From positions 1 to 48,607 of the forward strand of contig JAITQS010000030.1 of the NCBI GenBank assembly GCA_031288795.1: DNA of 48,607 nucleotides, given 5' to 3'. This DNA comes from Holosporaceae bacterium (GTDB taxonomy: Bacteria; Pseudomonadota; Alphaproteobacteria; UBA3830). The notes beneath the pieces were generated by a model. The model was not told the DNA's origin. It did no database searches and saw nothing but the letters and a program-made list of their open reading frames with translations. How positions within the stretch are numbered: the stretch's first letter is position 1; the number at the start of each line of letters is the position of its first letter. Position numbers and translations under genes: made by a program. Shown in pieces: positions 1-9,263 of this stretch.

Positions 1-1
1 G

Positions 2-259
2 TTTTCTCATTCCTGCCGGCGCGAAGCACACTTTTCACCAATTACCATACTGACAGAAAATTGTAAAATTTCCGTTAATTTTGTGCTCGTTAACGTTTTT
101 TTGACATTTTTTTGATAAACTGGTACTTGGTGGAAGATGTCCTGCGCGACACCCAGAGCTTAATTTTCATTATCTAATCCGTAGGGTGGTAAGGGGGGAA
201 TTTTCTTACCACTCGTCGTTTTCAAATTTTCTCATTCCCGACGGCGCAAAGCACACCTT
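2..259. repeat. Diverged direct repeat pair (2-34 and 227-259)
   Basis: Two 33-bp segments in the same orientation match at 29 of 33 positions by eye; both contain CTCATTCC and AAGCACAC. Between them, 186-193 and 205-212 form an 8-bp inverted repeat (GTGGTAAG/CTTACCAC) with an 11-base loop. No gene is convincing between 1 and 347. The repeat may continue outside the window. Its role is unknown. Confidence 0.5.
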
Positions 260-347
260 TGGGTATGAAATAATATCGCTCTCTTTTTTACATTTTTTTT
301 TACATATTAGGAATATAATTCTAAAATATGCATATGGAGTCAGAAAA

Positions 348-638
348 ATGAAAAAATACATTTGGTTCGCATCAATTATTGCCAATTGCAATCGGTGGTA
401 AGTCCGGTCATCAACTCCTCCTCCACCACCAGCTTCAAAATTGTGTTTATCCACGAGGATAAAGGCAAAGAAACGATCATTTCATTGCCGGGAATGACGC
501 TGAAAGAAAACAGCGAATGGCTTTTGGATTTTCTTACCGTGATCGAAAATACTAAGATTGACGTCGGCGGTACCATAGGTATTAGTTCGATATCGATTGG
601 GGCGCTGTTTTGCCGTAGTGAGCTCGAAGGGCGTAGCG
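348..638 (+). pseudogene. Broken small exported ORF truncated by a palindromic element
   Basis: An ATG at 348 opens a signal-peptide-like start (MKKYIWFASIIAN), but this frame stops at 399-401. The overlapping +2 frame is open across the rest and reads like protein (for example FKIVFIHEDKGKETIISLPG and LKENSEWLLDFLTVIENTK) until it enters the palindromic repeat at 639. A one-base change, for example in the A6 run after the ATG or near 390, would join the two. I infer a decayed exported gene whose 3' end was replaced by the repeat. The family is not recognised. A sequencing error or chance open frame is possible. Confidence 0.35.
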
Positions 639-780
639 GAGACTATTGCTTCATGGCTTTTTTCCGCCATCGACTTTGTCAAATCCGTTGCTCAGATCCT
701 CATGTAGAGGCAGTACACTACGGTCTTGCGCTACGTTTTTCCTCGTTCTTGCAAGAAAAATCTCATTAGGCAACAGTCTC
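639..780 (+). repeat. Palindromic element, copy A (full length)
   Basis: This copy is 142 bp, the same length as copy D at 34331-34472 and highly similar to it, including the internal segments CAGATCCTCATGTA and CTTGCGCTACGTTTTTCCTC. The right end is the family terminus CATTAGGCAACAGTCTC. The left end carries the variant GAGACTATTGCTTCATGGC, shared with copy B at 1702. It lies downstream of the broken ORF at 348 and beyond the 3' end of the gene at 860-1606. Confidence 0.85.
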
Positions 781-859
781 AGCAATTCAGGTTTTTGCTA
801 TTTATACGCTGAATTGCTTTGTCGCTATGCTTCCAATGACAACATGGGCGGACGAGGCG

Positions 860-1606
860 TTATTGGCCGTTGCCGTTTAACTTTTTCTTCATCAGAGCCA
901 TTGCCCTTTCCAGCCTTACCCTTGGATCCAGCGCTTCTTCCTTCAAAATACTATAAAGCTTCATTCCTTTGTCTAGGGCATTTTTCGCCCAATCAAACTT
1001 TTTTGTATCTTTGTTGTAGCACTTAACTAGGGCAAGAATAATTTTTCCTGCTTCATCATAATGTCCATACGCTAGACATCGATCTCCAACAGCGTAGACT
1101 AGTCCGATAAGCTTTTTACAAAAATCGTCATTATTTGCTTCTGTCCACAACAGCATATAAAAACACGAATCACCCACTACCTTTGCCTCTATAAGGGCCT
1201 TAGCAATGTTCAACATGATACGTGACGATATAGCAGTCGGTCCCCTTCTGAGAGTATCCCTCAAAACATCCAAGAGAGCAGAAACTGCGCACAAGCCTTT
1301 AGCGCCTTTATGTCCTTTTGCTATATACTTAGCCAACATATCTGCATAAGCACTGAAACTAGCATACTTGTTTGGGCTGTTTACTTTAATAATCGATCTG
1401 GTAAGCGTAGTAGCGATATTATTCCAGTTATTTTCAGTCGCATTATTAAGCATATCTGCTAAATATTTCACGGAATCGGTGGCGACGGCGGTGTCATTCC
1501 CGACTCCGGTACCTTTTTCGGGGGATAACGATGCCTCCACATCGCTTCCCAGTAGAAATATCACCAAACTCCCCAAAATACCACAAAATTTTGATTTATT
1601 TGTCAT
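860..1606 (-). CDS. Exported alpha-helical protein of unknown function
   Basis: This encodes 248 residues that I do not recognise as a family. The N-terminus has a short basic stretch, then a hydrophobic segment (about 8-20) and a likely cleavage site near VEA-S, so export is expected. The mature part looks wholly helical, with Ala/Leu-rich segments that could be TPR-like (for example around ALLDVLRDTLRRG and EAGKIILALVKCY), and contains several cysteines. The ATG at 1606 has a GAGGAGAG-type ribosome site and a near-consensus promoter upstream (1636-1664). The gene is bracketed by two palindrome copies (639-780 and 1702-1751) and stands alone. A secreted host-interaction protein is possible but unproven. 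Confidence 0.75.
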   Translation of the reverse strand: MTNKSKFCGILGSLVIFLLGSDVEASLSPEKGTGVGNDTAVATDSVKYLADMLNNATENNWNNIATTLTRSIIKVNSPNKYASFSAYADMLAKYIAKGHKGAKGLCAVSALLDVLRDTLRRGPTAISSRIMLNIAKALIEAKVVGDSCFYMLLWTEANNDDFCKKLIGLVYAVGDRCLAYGHYDEAGKIILALVKCYNKDTKKFDWAKNALDKGMKLYSILKEEALDPRVRLERAMALMKKKLNGNGQ

Positions 1607-1635
1607 AACGGCTCTCCTCTAAAAGTCTACAACAA

Positions 1636-1664
1636 ATTCTACAACAAAGCAAAGCATTTGTCAA
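1636..1664 (-). promoter_or_regulatory. Near-consensus sigma-70 promoter for the exported gene at 860-1606
   Basis: On the minus strand TTGACA (1659-1664) and TAGAAT (1636-1641) are separated by exactly 17 bp. The start codon is 30 bp downstream of the -10 box. The -10 lies in a direct repeat of TTGTTGTAGA. This is among the best promoter matches in the window, suggesting strong expression. Confidence 0.6.
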
Positions 1665-1701
1665 GTTGTTTGTATTTTTTAACCCAACGGGACCAATAGC
1701 G

Positions 1702-1751
1702 GAGACTATTGCTTCATGGCTTTTTTCCCGCCATCGACTTCGTCAAATCCG
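1702..1751 (+). repeat. Palindromic element, copy B (left-end fragment)
   Basis: About 50 bp match the left end of copy A, including the variant terminus GAGACTATTGCTTCATGGC and the preceding bases TAGCG. Similarity is lost after CGTCAAATCCG. It lies between the era stop codon (1802) and the promoter of the exported gene. Confidence 0.7.
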
Positions 1752-1801
1752 CGGTTGTGCTATCATTTATGGGGCAATCTTGAATTTGGCATGAGTCTGT
1801 A

Positions 1802-2671
1802 TCAGCCGTTATTTTCCACGAGGACGTGCAGAAAGAGGTGGACGTTTTTTCCCAGCAGTTCCATCAATTCTCGGCGAGCAGCTTCTCCGATGGCTTTTAT
1901 TTTGCCGCCCCGCCGTCCCAAAAATATAATTTTATGGGCGTTATTCTTCACATATATGTTTTGGACGATTTTGACGCTGCCGTCGCTCTGCCACTGATAG
2001 TTTTCGGTTTTCACGACGCATTTGTAGGGAATTTCCTGATGTAGGCGGTGATAGATATGCTCGCGTGTAATTTCAGAGACATATTTTTCGAAGGAGGAGT
2101 CTGTAATTTCGTCTTCCGGATAGAGCCAGTCGCCGCCGGGCAGGACGGAGCTCAAATATTTCAACACATCCTCTACGCCACTGCCCGTCAGAGCCGAAAT
2201 CATGAATATATTCTGGAAACTCCTGATTTGACTGAATATTGTGGATATTTCCAGTAATTTTGGCTTGTGAATCATATCAACTTTGTTCAGGATCAGCGAC
2301 ACTTTTTTGGCGGCGTCGATTTTTTGCAGTAATTTTATGCTGGCGTCGAAATTTTTTTTACCGGCGTCCACCACGAACAGCACGTCGTTGGCTTCGCGAA
2401 AGGCGTCCCAGGCGGTTTTTGCCAGCGATTCCACAGAATTTTCCCGCAAAAATCCGGGGGTGTCTATTAGGATGATTTGGCTGTTGCCATAGAGAGCTAT
2501 GCCCAGAATCCTGGTCAGCGTCGTTTGGATTTTTCTGGAGACAATGGACACTTTTTGGCCTACCATTTGATTGATTAGAGTTGATTTTCCGGCATTGGTT
2601 TCGCCGAGTACCGCCACAAAACCGCATTTGCGTGCATTTTTTTCATCGATAAATTTATCCAAAGTAGTCAC
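1802..2671 (-). CDS. era: GTPase Era
   Basis: Era is a GTPase that binds the 3' end of 16S rRNA and helps mature the 30S subunit. Of 289 residues, the G domain carries G1 GETNAGKST (about 23-31; usually GRPNVGKST), G3 DTPG (70-73) and G4 NKVD (about 130). The C-terminal KH domain has the GRRGGKIKAIGEAAR stretch. Length is normal. The start is GTG at 2671 with an AGAGGG ribosome site. It diverges from the mur operon. The rnc/recO neighbours seen in many genomes are absent here. Confidence 0.95.
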   Translation of the reverse strand: MTTLDKFIDEKNARKCGFVAVLGETNAGKSTLINQMVGQKVSIVSRKIQTTLTRILGIALYGNSQIILIDTPGFLRENSVESLAKTAWDAFREANDVLFVVDAGKKNFDASIKLLQKIDAAKKVSLILNKVDMIHKPKLLEISTIFSQIRSFQNIFMISALTGSGVEDVLKYLSSVLPGGDWLYPEDEITDSSFEKYVSEITREHIYHRLHQEIPYKCVVKTENYQWQSDGSVKIVQNIYVKNNAHKIIFLGRRGGKIKAIGEAARRELMELLGKNVHLFLHVLVENNG

Positions 2672-2717
2672 GGAATTATCCCTCTAAATAACCCATTACA
2701 TACAGCACAAAAACACG

Positions 2718-2747
2718 TTGGAAGCAACAGACTCCATATGATATAAT
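2718..2747 (+). promoter_or_regulatory. Promoter of the mur-ddl-fts operon
   Basis: TTGGAA (2718-2723) and a perfect TATAAT (2742-2747) are 18 bp apart, 39 bp upstream of the murG start, in the short era-murG divergent gap. Confidence 0.5.
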
Positions 2748-2786
2748 AGCGATTATTGGGGATTTTAATTTTTGGGAGAGGTTACG

Positions 2787-3836
2787 TTGAAGGTGGCAAT
2801 ATGCTCGGGAGGAACCGGCGGACACATGTTTCCGGCGTGTGCGCTGCTCGATGTTATGAAAAAAAATGGCCACGTCGTAACTATGGCGACAGATACCCGC
2901 GGCAGTGTCTTTTGTCCCGACGTCCAGGATAAAATTGTTTTGGAAACCATAAGGCTATCACTAAAAAAAATTCATTTGGTAATGGCCAGATTTGTTCGTT
3001 CTTTTTTTAAAATTTTTCGGACGTGGCGGCGAGAACGTCCGGATGTGGTTATTGGTTTCGGCGGAATGTTTACCATCGTTCCTATTTTGGTGGCCAAATG
3101 TTTGGGATCCAAGGTCGTCATATATGAACAGAATGCCGTCATGGGAAAGGCTAATCGCTTGCTGTGTCGAGTTTCCGATCTGAATCTATCCAGCTTTGAC
3201 CACGGAAACGCCTGGAAACGTGTTCCGTCACTGGTTCGCAAAGAATTCGAGAAATTCCGAAATTCTCCCTATGTTTGCGGCGAAAACATAAGAATAGTGG
3301 TGATTGGTGGCAGCCAGGGAGCGAAATCGTTTTCCGCCATCGTTCCCGGAGCCATTGGCCGACTCGCGCCGGCTTTGAGAAAAAATATAGAAATAATTCA
3401 ACAGGTCGACGAAGAAAGTTATGAGATTCTAGAGGAGCGTTATCGCAGTCTGGGTATAAAATTCGTGCTAAAAAATTTTATACACAATATGGCGGAGGAA
3501 ATCGCCAATGCCCAGCTGGTGATATGTCGATCCGGGGCTTCCACCCTGGCGGAATTGGCCACCATAGGTCGTCCGGCGATTTTGATCCCATACCCCAGCG
3601 CCACCGACAATCATCAGATGCTAAATGCCTTGTACTATGTAAAAAATCACGCCGTCTGGATGCTGGAAGAAGGAAATACAATAATAGAAAAATTATTCTT
3701 AATAATTAATGAAATTTTATCAAACAGAGAATTGCTAAAATCCAGAGCTTCAAATATGATTAGTAGTTCGACGGGCAATTCTACCCAGTTATTTGTCAAA
3801 CTTATAGAGGTGTTGTGTGAAAAGATTTCCAATTGA
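2787..3836 (+). CDS. murG: UDP-GlcNAc:lipid I N-acetylglucosamine transferase MurG
   Basis: MurG adds GlcNAc to lipid I on the inner face of the membrane to form lipid II. The GT-B fold is shown by GGTGGH at 8-13, EQNAVMGKANRLL near 115, GGSQGA near 175 and the UDP-GlcNAc-binding CRSGASTLAEL near 245. The TTG at 2787 is chosen because GGGAGAGG at 2773-2780 sits at proper spacing and MLKVAICSGGTGGH fits the family. An in-frame TTG at 2772 would lie just upstream of that ribosome site. The end overlaps murC by 20 bp, so the two are probably translationally coupled. About 349 residues, normal length. Confidence 0.95.
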   Translation: MKVAICSGGTGGHMFPACALLDVMKKNGHVVTMATDTRGSVFCPDVQDKIVLETIRLSLKKIHLVMARFVRSFFKIFRTWRRERPDVVIGFGGMFTIVPILVAKCLGSKVVIYEQNAVMGKANRLLCRVSDLNLSSFDHGNAWKRVPSLVRKEFEKFRNSPYVCGENIRIVVIGGSQGAKSFSAIVPGAIGRLAPALRKNIEIIQQVDEESYEILEERYRSLGIKFVLKNFIHNMAEEIANAQLVICRSGASTLAELATIGRPAILIPYPSATDNHQMLNALYYVKNHAVWMLEEGNTIIEKLFLIINEILSNRELLKSRASNMISSSTGNSTQLFVKLIEVLCEKISN

Positions 3837-5238
3837 TGCCGGAGTGGTTCACTTTGTGGGCATTGGCGGCATTGGCATGAGCGGAATTGCAGATATTCTT
3901 GTAAATTTAGGCTATCAGGTAAGCGGCAGCGACCTAAGGGAAAATGCCATGACGGCACGATTGTCCCGGAAGGGAGTTCGGATAATGATTGGACATCAGG
4001 AGTCTAATGTGCAGGGCGCATCTGTGGTGGTGGTGTCTTCTGCTATTTCGAAGGACAATCCCGAGGTACTCGAAGCCAGACGATTGCACATTCCCGTCGT
4101 TAAAAGAGCAGAAATGCTGGCCGAGCTCATGAAAATGAAAATATCAATAGCGGTAGCCGGTACCCACGGAAAAACCACCACGACGTCTCTTGTGGCGGCA
4201 ATTCTGGAGCAGGCTAGTCTGGATCCGACGGTGGTGAACGGTGGCGTCATAAATGCCTACAATAGCAATGCCCGCCTCGGATCCGGAGACTATATCGTGG
4301 TGGAAGCCGACGAATCAGACGGATCCTTCATCAATTTGATTTCCACCATTGCCGTAGTCACCAATATAAATTTCGATCACCGGGACAATTTCGAAAATTT
4401 TTCCGAGCTCTGGAATATGTTCGTGAAATTTATTAAAAACATCCCGTTTTACGGATCCGCCGTTTTGTGCATTGATCATCCGGAAGTAAAAAAAATCGCA
4501 GAATCCGTCATTGATCGCCGTCTAATCACCTATGGATTCTCCCGGAACGCCGACGTATCCTGTGAAAATATTCAATTATCATCCCGGGGAGCCGAATTCG
4601 ACATTGTTTTTTCCCCCAATATTTTGGACAGATACGGCATCGATAACAGCTGGAAAAGATTCCATCTCCCGATGTTTGGAAAACACAATGTTCAAAACGC
4701 CTTGGCGGCAGTTGCCGTCGGACTTGAATTTGGCATATCCGAAGAAACCATGAGGGTGGCATTGGGATCTTTCATGGGAGTCAATCGCAGATTTACCCGC
4801 GTGGCAGACGTTGGTGGCGTGGCCATTGTGGACGATTATGCTCATCATCCGGTCGAAATAGAAGCAGTTCTCCGCGCCGCCAGAAGCTTTTGTACCGGAA
4901 AAATCTACGCCGTCATGCAGCCGCACCGCTATACGCGCCTGACGAACTTCCTCCCGGAGTTTGCAAAAGTGCTGGAACTGAGCGATGCCGCGTTCATTAC
5001 TACGGTCTATAGTGCTCAGGAACAATACAACGGCATAGATCACTTTTCCCTACTGAGACGAATAAAGGAAAATGGCGTTCTGGCCGCCGATTTCGTTACG
5101 GACATAGCCGACCTCAAAAATAAAATCGCTCCACTGCTGCAGAATGGAGATTTCGTGATATTTCTCGGAGCCGGAGACATTACCCAGTGGGCCTACGCCT
5201 TCGCCAATCTCCTGGCATCAACCCATGAAGGAGCCTAG
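3817..5238 (+). CDS. murC: UDP-N-acetylmuramate--L-alanine ligase MurC
   Basis: MurC is the cytoplasmic ATP-dependent ligase that adds L-Ala to UDP-MurNAc. The 473 residues show the Mur N-terminal fold (VGIGGIGMSGIADIL, about 14-28), the P-loop GTHGKTTTTS (about 115), the EADESDGSF metal/substrate segment and the DDYAHHPVEIEAV segment of the C-terminal domain. It starts with GTG at 3817 inside the end of murG and is followed two bases after its stop by murB. Length and motifs are normal. Confidence 0.97.
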   Translation: MKRFPIDAGVVHFVGIGGIGMSGIADILVNLGYQVSGSDLRENAMTARLSRKGVRIMIGHQESNVQGASVVVVSSAISKDNPEVLEARRLHIPVVKRAEMLAELMKMKISIAVAGTHGKTTTTSLVAAILEQASLDPTVVNGGVINAYNSNARLGSGDYIVVEADESDGSFINLISTIAVVTNINFDHRDNFENFSELWNMFVKFIKNIPFYGSAVLCIDHPEVKKIAESVIDRRLITYGFSRNADVSCENIQLSSRGAEFDIVFSPNILDRYGIDNSWKRFHLPMFGKHNVQNALAAVAVGLEFGISEETMRVALGSFMGVNRRFTRVADVGGVAIVDDYAHHPVEIEAVLRAARSFCTGKIYAVMQPHRYTRLTNFLPEFAKVLELSDAAFITTVYSAQEQYNGIDHFSLLRRIKENGVLAADFVTDIADLKNKIAPLLQNGDFVIFLGAGDITQWAYAFANLLASTHEGA

Positions 5239-5240
5239 TA

Positions 5241-6143
5241 ATGGTAAGCTTCGATGACTTTCCCCCCGTAAGAGGAGTTTTACAGGAGAAAGCTAATCTG
5301 GCAAAAAAATCCCGATTCGGCGTTGGCGGACCGGCGGAAGTACTTTTTATTCCGGAAGATATGGACGATCTGCAACTGTTTCTTGACAATACGCCGCCCA
5401 AATTCCCCATCACTGTGCTGGGAGCCATGTCAAATGTCTTGATTCGCAGCGGAGGCATAGGCGGTGTCGTAATCATGCTGGGGAACTGGTTCAAAAAAAC
5501 ATTTGTGGAGGACGGAATACTGGAAGTCGGAGCCGCCGTTAGCTGCAGCGAACTCTCCACCATAGCTACCGACTCCGATTTGGGAGGGTTCGAGTTCCTC
5601 ATGGGACTCCCGGGATCCGTCGGCGGAGCCTTAAAAATGAACGCCGGCTGCTACGATTCCGAAATTTCTGACGTGCTCGTGGAATTCGAAGCCGTAGCTA
5701 AAAACGGACAAATAAAATGGTTCAAGGCCAATGAATTGAATTTCCGCTACCGAGATTCCGGAATCCCCGACGATTTAATCATCACAAGAATTTGGTTCCG
5801 CGGATCCCAAAATGTCAACTACATCATCTCGAAAAAAATTCACGAAATTATGAAAAAACGCCTCGATAGCCAACCGTTGGATAAAAAATCTTGCGGATCC
5901 ACCTTTAAAAATCCTAAAGGAAAAAAAGCCTGGGAACTCATTCACGCCGCCGGATGCCGTGGCATGAAGCTCGGAGGAGCCGTCGTGTCAGAAAAGCATT
6001 GCAATTTTATAATAAATACCGGAAATGCAACCCCAGAAGATATAGAAAACCTCGGTCTTAAGGTCATAGACAGAGTGCGCCAAACGTCCGGCATAGTCCT
6101 GGAATGGGAAATTATTCGCCTCGGTAGCTCTGTTCCAACGTAA
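5241..6143 (+). CDS. murB: UDP-N-acetylenolpyruvoylglucosamine reductase MurB
   Basis: MurB is an FAD enzyme that reduces UDP-GlcNAc-enolpyruvate to UDP-MurNAc with NADPH. The FAD-binding segment includes GAMSNVLIRSGGIGG (about 64-78) and MGLPGSVGGALKMNAG. The C-terminal domain has CGSTFKNPKGKKAW with the expected proton-donor Ser at about 220. At 300 residues without the Tyr-loop extension it is the shorter type II form common in alphaproteobacteria. The ATG at 5241 follows the murC stop by two bases. Confidence 0.96.
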   Translation: MVSFDDFPPVRGVLQEKANLAKKSRFGVGGPAEVLFIPEDMDDLQLFLDNTPPKFPITVLGAMSNVLIRSGGIGGVVIMLGNWFKKTFVEDGILEVGAAVSCSELSTIATDSDLGGFEFLMGLPGSVGGALKMNAGCYDSEISDVLVEFEAVAKNGQIKWFKANELNFRYRDSGIPDDLIITRIWFRGSQNVNYIISKKIHEIMKKRLDSQPLDKKSCGSTFKNPKGKKAWELIHAAGCRGMKLGGAVVSEKHCNFIINTGNATPEDIENLGLKVIDRVRQTSGIVLEWEIIRLGSSVPT

Positions 6144-6160
6144 AAAAATAGGAAAACATC

Positions 6161-7075
6161 ATGAATAGAACCATAAAAAAAATTTGCCTCCTGAAGGGAG
6201 GAAATTCCTTTGAGCGCGATATATCACTCGTTAGCGCAAAAGAATGTAGCTCCGCCATTCGACAGTTAGGTTACGAAATGTGCGAATTCGATTTCACCGG
6301 CGATGCTATGGCCTTGATCTTACACATCCAAAAGGAAAAACCCGACTGCGTTTTCAATTCCCTTCACGGAGGTAGCGGCGAAAATGGCAATGTACAGTCC
6401 ATTCTGAATTTTCTCCGGATTCCCTATACCCATTCCGGCGTAGTGGCGTCCTCCATTGCGATGCATAAGTACATCTCGGGAAAATTGTTTGAGAGTAACG
6501 GTATTCGCATTCCCAAAAATAATTTCGAAAAATGGAGTGACTTCGTAAAAAAAATAGATTTTCCATGTCCTTTTGTGATAAAACCTGTCGATTCCGGCTC
6601 CTCCGACGGAGTTTACATCCTAAACAATCCGGCCGAGCTAAATGACGTTGCCTGGGAATACGGTGACATGGTTCTGGTGTCGGAATACATACCCGGACTG
6701 GAATTGACAGTCGGAGTACTGAACGATCAGCCACTCGCCGTTACCAATATCATAGCCTCCGTCGGATTCTACGACTACAAAAACAAATACACCCCCGGAC
6801 AAACATTTCACGAAATTCCAGCCCGCATTCCGGATGCTATTCGGGAAGAAGCACTGGAGGTCGCCGCCAAAGCTCATAAATTGATCGGTTGCCGCTGCGT
6901 GTCCCGCTCCGATTTCCGCTACAACGACGTCACCCGGGAGCTTTTCCTGCTGGAGGTAAATACACAACCGGGAATGACACCGCTATCTCTTCTGCCGGAA
7001 CAGGCAAAATTTGTTGGAATTCCGTTTGAAAAACTTATACAATACATGATTGAGCAGTCTTGCTATGATAAATGA
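6161..7075 (+). CDS. ddl: D-alanine--D-alanine ligase
   Basis: This ATP-grasp enzyme makes D-Ala-D-Ala for the MurF reaction. The 304 residues show the N-terminal substrate motif GGNSFERDISLVSAKE, the ATP-binding segment FVIKPVDSGSSDGVYI (about 137-152) and the metal-binding LLEVNTQPGMT near 265. It lies 17 bp after murB and 15 bp before ftsQ, the conserved alphaproteobacterial order. Confidence 0.96.
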   Translation: MNRTIKKICLLKGGNSFERDISLVSAKECSSAIRQLGYEMCEFDFTGDAMALILHIQKEKPDCVFNSLHGGSGENGNVQSILNFLRIPYTHSGVVASSIAMHKYISGKLFESNGIRIPKNNFEKWSDFVKKIDFPCPFVIKPVDSGSSDGVYILNNPAELNDVAWEYGDMVLVSEYIPGLELTVGVLNDQPLAVTNIIASVGFYDYKNKYTPGQTFHEIPARIPDAIREEALEVAAKAHKLIGCRCVSRSDFRYNDVTRELFLLEVNTQPGMTPLSLLPEQAKFVGIPFEKLIQYMIEQSCYDK

Positions 7076-7090
7076 AGGTAAAGTGCAGCG

Positions 7091-7903
7091 GTGCCGGAAT
7101 ACGAAAAAAATAGTAAAAAAACTTTTGTGTCCAGAACAAAAAAACCTCTTGCGCTGAGGTTGCGTCCTCTTGTTGTTTTATTCAAGAGCAATTTATTTTT
7201 ATGCGCTTTATTTTTAGGTGTTCTCGGTTATATGTATTTTTTTTATTTCGATAAGATTTTGGCATATAAAAATGACAAATTTATTATCAAAAAAATAATC
7301 TTCGATGGCAACGATAAAATACCTGATACGTTGCTACTGAAAGCATCTGGATTGCGCTATATGAGCAATATTTTTCTCCTTCCTCTCCAGGACGTCAAGC
7401 AAAAACTGGAAAAAGTAGCCTGGATCCGCTCCGCCGTAGTTTATAGAAAATTTCCAGACACCATCTACATACGTGTTTCCGAAAGAATCCCCATAGCGAT
7501 TTTCCAATCGAAATATAAATTGCATCTGGTGGACGCAGAAGGCATGGTCCTGGAGCACGACGGCATTGGAAATTTCAGTAATCTTCCCATAGTTGTTGGC
7601 GAAGGAGCTGAGAAAGAAGCGGCTCTTCTGCTCCAGTGTCTGAATCATTTTCCCCAGATTCGCAAGCAGCTTGTATTTGCGTTGCGCGTAAGTAAAAGAC
7701 GCTGGAACATAAAAATTAATAAAGGTATAACCGTAAAACTTCCGGAAAAAGGTCTGATGCAAGCGTTGGGGATTTTGTACGAACTATCCGACAGCAACGG
7801 TTTTTTTAGTGATGATATTTCGTCCATAGACCTAAGAATGCTTGACAGAGTTGTTATTAGCCGTAAGAATGAAATTGCAGATCCGTTGGCGGGGACTAGG
7901 TAA
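7091..7903 (+). CDS. ftsQ: Cell division protein FtsQ
   Basis: FtsQ is a bitopic divisome protein linking the FtsBL complex to the cytoplasmic ring. The 270 residues have a basic cytoplasmic tail, one membrane segment (about 35-55, VLGYMYFFYF), a POTRA domain beginning near FIIKKIIFDGNDKIP, and the FtsQ beta domain with WIRSAVVYRKFPDTIYIRV. The start is GTG at 7091. The gap to ftsA is 3 bp. Confidence 0.93.
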   Translation: MPEYEKNSKKTFVSRTKKPLALRLRPLVVLFKSNLFLCALFLGVLGYMYFFYFDKILAYKNDKFIIKKIIFDGNDKIPDTLLLKASGLRYMSNIFLLPLQDVKQKLEKVAWIRSAVVYRKFPDTIYIRVSERIPIAIFQSKYKLHLVDAEGMVLEHDGIGNFSNLPIVVGEGAEKEAALLLQCLNHFPQIRKQLVFALRVSKRRWNIKINKGITVKLPEKGLMQALGILYELSDSNGFFSDDISSIDLRMLDRVVISRKNEIADPLAGTR

Positions 7904-7906
7904 ACA

Positions 7907-9148
7907 ATGAAAACGAACAGCATTGTAACAGTTTTGGATATTGGAAGTTCTAAGGTATGCTGTTGCATAGCCAGCATCTCTGCCAATGGACGCGTAAATA
8001 TTCTCGGAGTCGGCTATTGTGTCTGTTTCGGCGTAAAATGCGGCATCATAACTGATATGGAGTCCGTTGGAAAGTCCATTGTAAAGGCGGTTGAAGCTGC
8101 GGAGCACGCGGCGAAAATCAGTGTGAAATCAGTTTATGTCAGTATTTCCGGTCGGCATGTAAGATCGAAAATAGTTGGGGCATCAGTTAACATTGGCGGA
8201 AGAGTCATAAAAAGCGAAGATATCACGCAATTGCAGTCGTTCCGCGACAACGAAGATAACTCCACCGAAGTAATACATGCCATTCCGATAATGTACACCA
8301 TCGATTCCATACATGGCATAAAAGATCCGTTGGGAATGATTGCCAACAACCTAACCGCCAGTATAAATTTCGTATCCGTTTCCAAAATACAGCTGAATAA
8401 TCTACTTTTGTGTCTGGACAAATGTCATGTGGATCCGATGGGAGTCGTGGCCTCCAGCTACGCCTGCGGATTATTCGCCTCCGATGATGACGCAGACACT
8501 CCGGTCAGTCGGATCGTCATCGATTTCGGCGGCGAAACCACCACAATTACCTTTATTTATAACGGAATCTTCTGCGGATCAGAGCTGATTCCCATCGGAG
8601 GACGGCATATCACCCGAGACATCGCCTACGGCCTAAATATATCCGCCGCCAGTGCTGAGCGTCTGAAAACACTGCACGGCGCCGCCTTTGTGTCCATCGA
8701 TGACGAGCGTGATACGGTGCTGGTCCCGGTTCTGGAGGATGAAAACGTCATCGATATGCAGCAGCTTCCAAAAAGTACCTTAAATGGCATAATTCAGCCC
8801 ATAGTCGAGGGAATTATGTTTTCCATTAAGCAAAAAATAGAGGAATCTATTTTCAAAAACGATTTCAAAAATAGTATCGTAACCATTACCGGAGGCGGTA
8901 GCCAATTGACCGGTATCCGAGATGTCGCCGCAGAAATTTTAAACAGAAACATAAGTATTAAAAAAATAAATCACACCTACGGAAATGCAAATTTACCCAT
9001 AAGTAATGACTTTTCCGTCGCCTTGGGAATGATAAAATTTGCTCAATTTGTTGAGAACATATCTATCAAAGGAACATTTTTTGCGGAATCAAGTGCAAGT
9101 AAAGGATTTTTTAAGAAAACGTTGCTTTGGATAGAAAACAACTTGTAA
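7907..9148 (+). CDS. ftsA: Cell division protein FtsA
   Basis: FtsA is an actin-like ATPase that tethers FtsZ to the membrane. The 413 residues show the phosphate-1 motif VLDIGSSKVCC (about 9-19), the 1C subdomain, phosphate-2 IDFGGETTTI (about 205), the adenosine motif ITGGGSQLTGI (about 325) and a C-terminal amphipathic stretch (FFKKTLLWIENNL) that fits the membrane-targeting helix. Standard length, directly downstream of ftsQ. Confidence 0.95.
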   Translation: MKTNSIVTVLDIGSSKVCCCIASISANGRVNILGVGYCVCFGVKCGIITDMESVGKSIVKAVEAAEHAAKISVKSVYVSISGRHVRSKIVGASVNIGGRVIKSEDITQLQSFRDNEDNSTEVIHAIPIMYTIDSIHGIKDPLGMIANNLTASINFVSVSKIQLNNLLLCLDKCHVDPMGVVASSYACGLFASDDDADTPVSRIVIDFGGETTTITFIYNGIFCGSELIPIGGRHITRDIAYGLNISAASAERLKTLHGAAFVSIDDERDTVLVPVLEDENVIDMQQLPKSTLNGIIQPIVEGIMFSIKQKIEESIFKNDFKNSIVTITGGGSQLTGIRDVAAEILNRNISIKKINHTYGNANLPISNDFSVALGMIKFAQFVENISIKGTFFAESSASKGFFKKTLLWIENNL

Positions 9149-9263
9149 AGATCCCTGTATTACTGTAGCATGCCTAAGGAAGAGTATGGTGGTAGCATTT
9201 TTTTGTACATCAAATTTCAAAATTACTTATTATTAGATTCCGTGTTTGGGGAGAATATATAAC

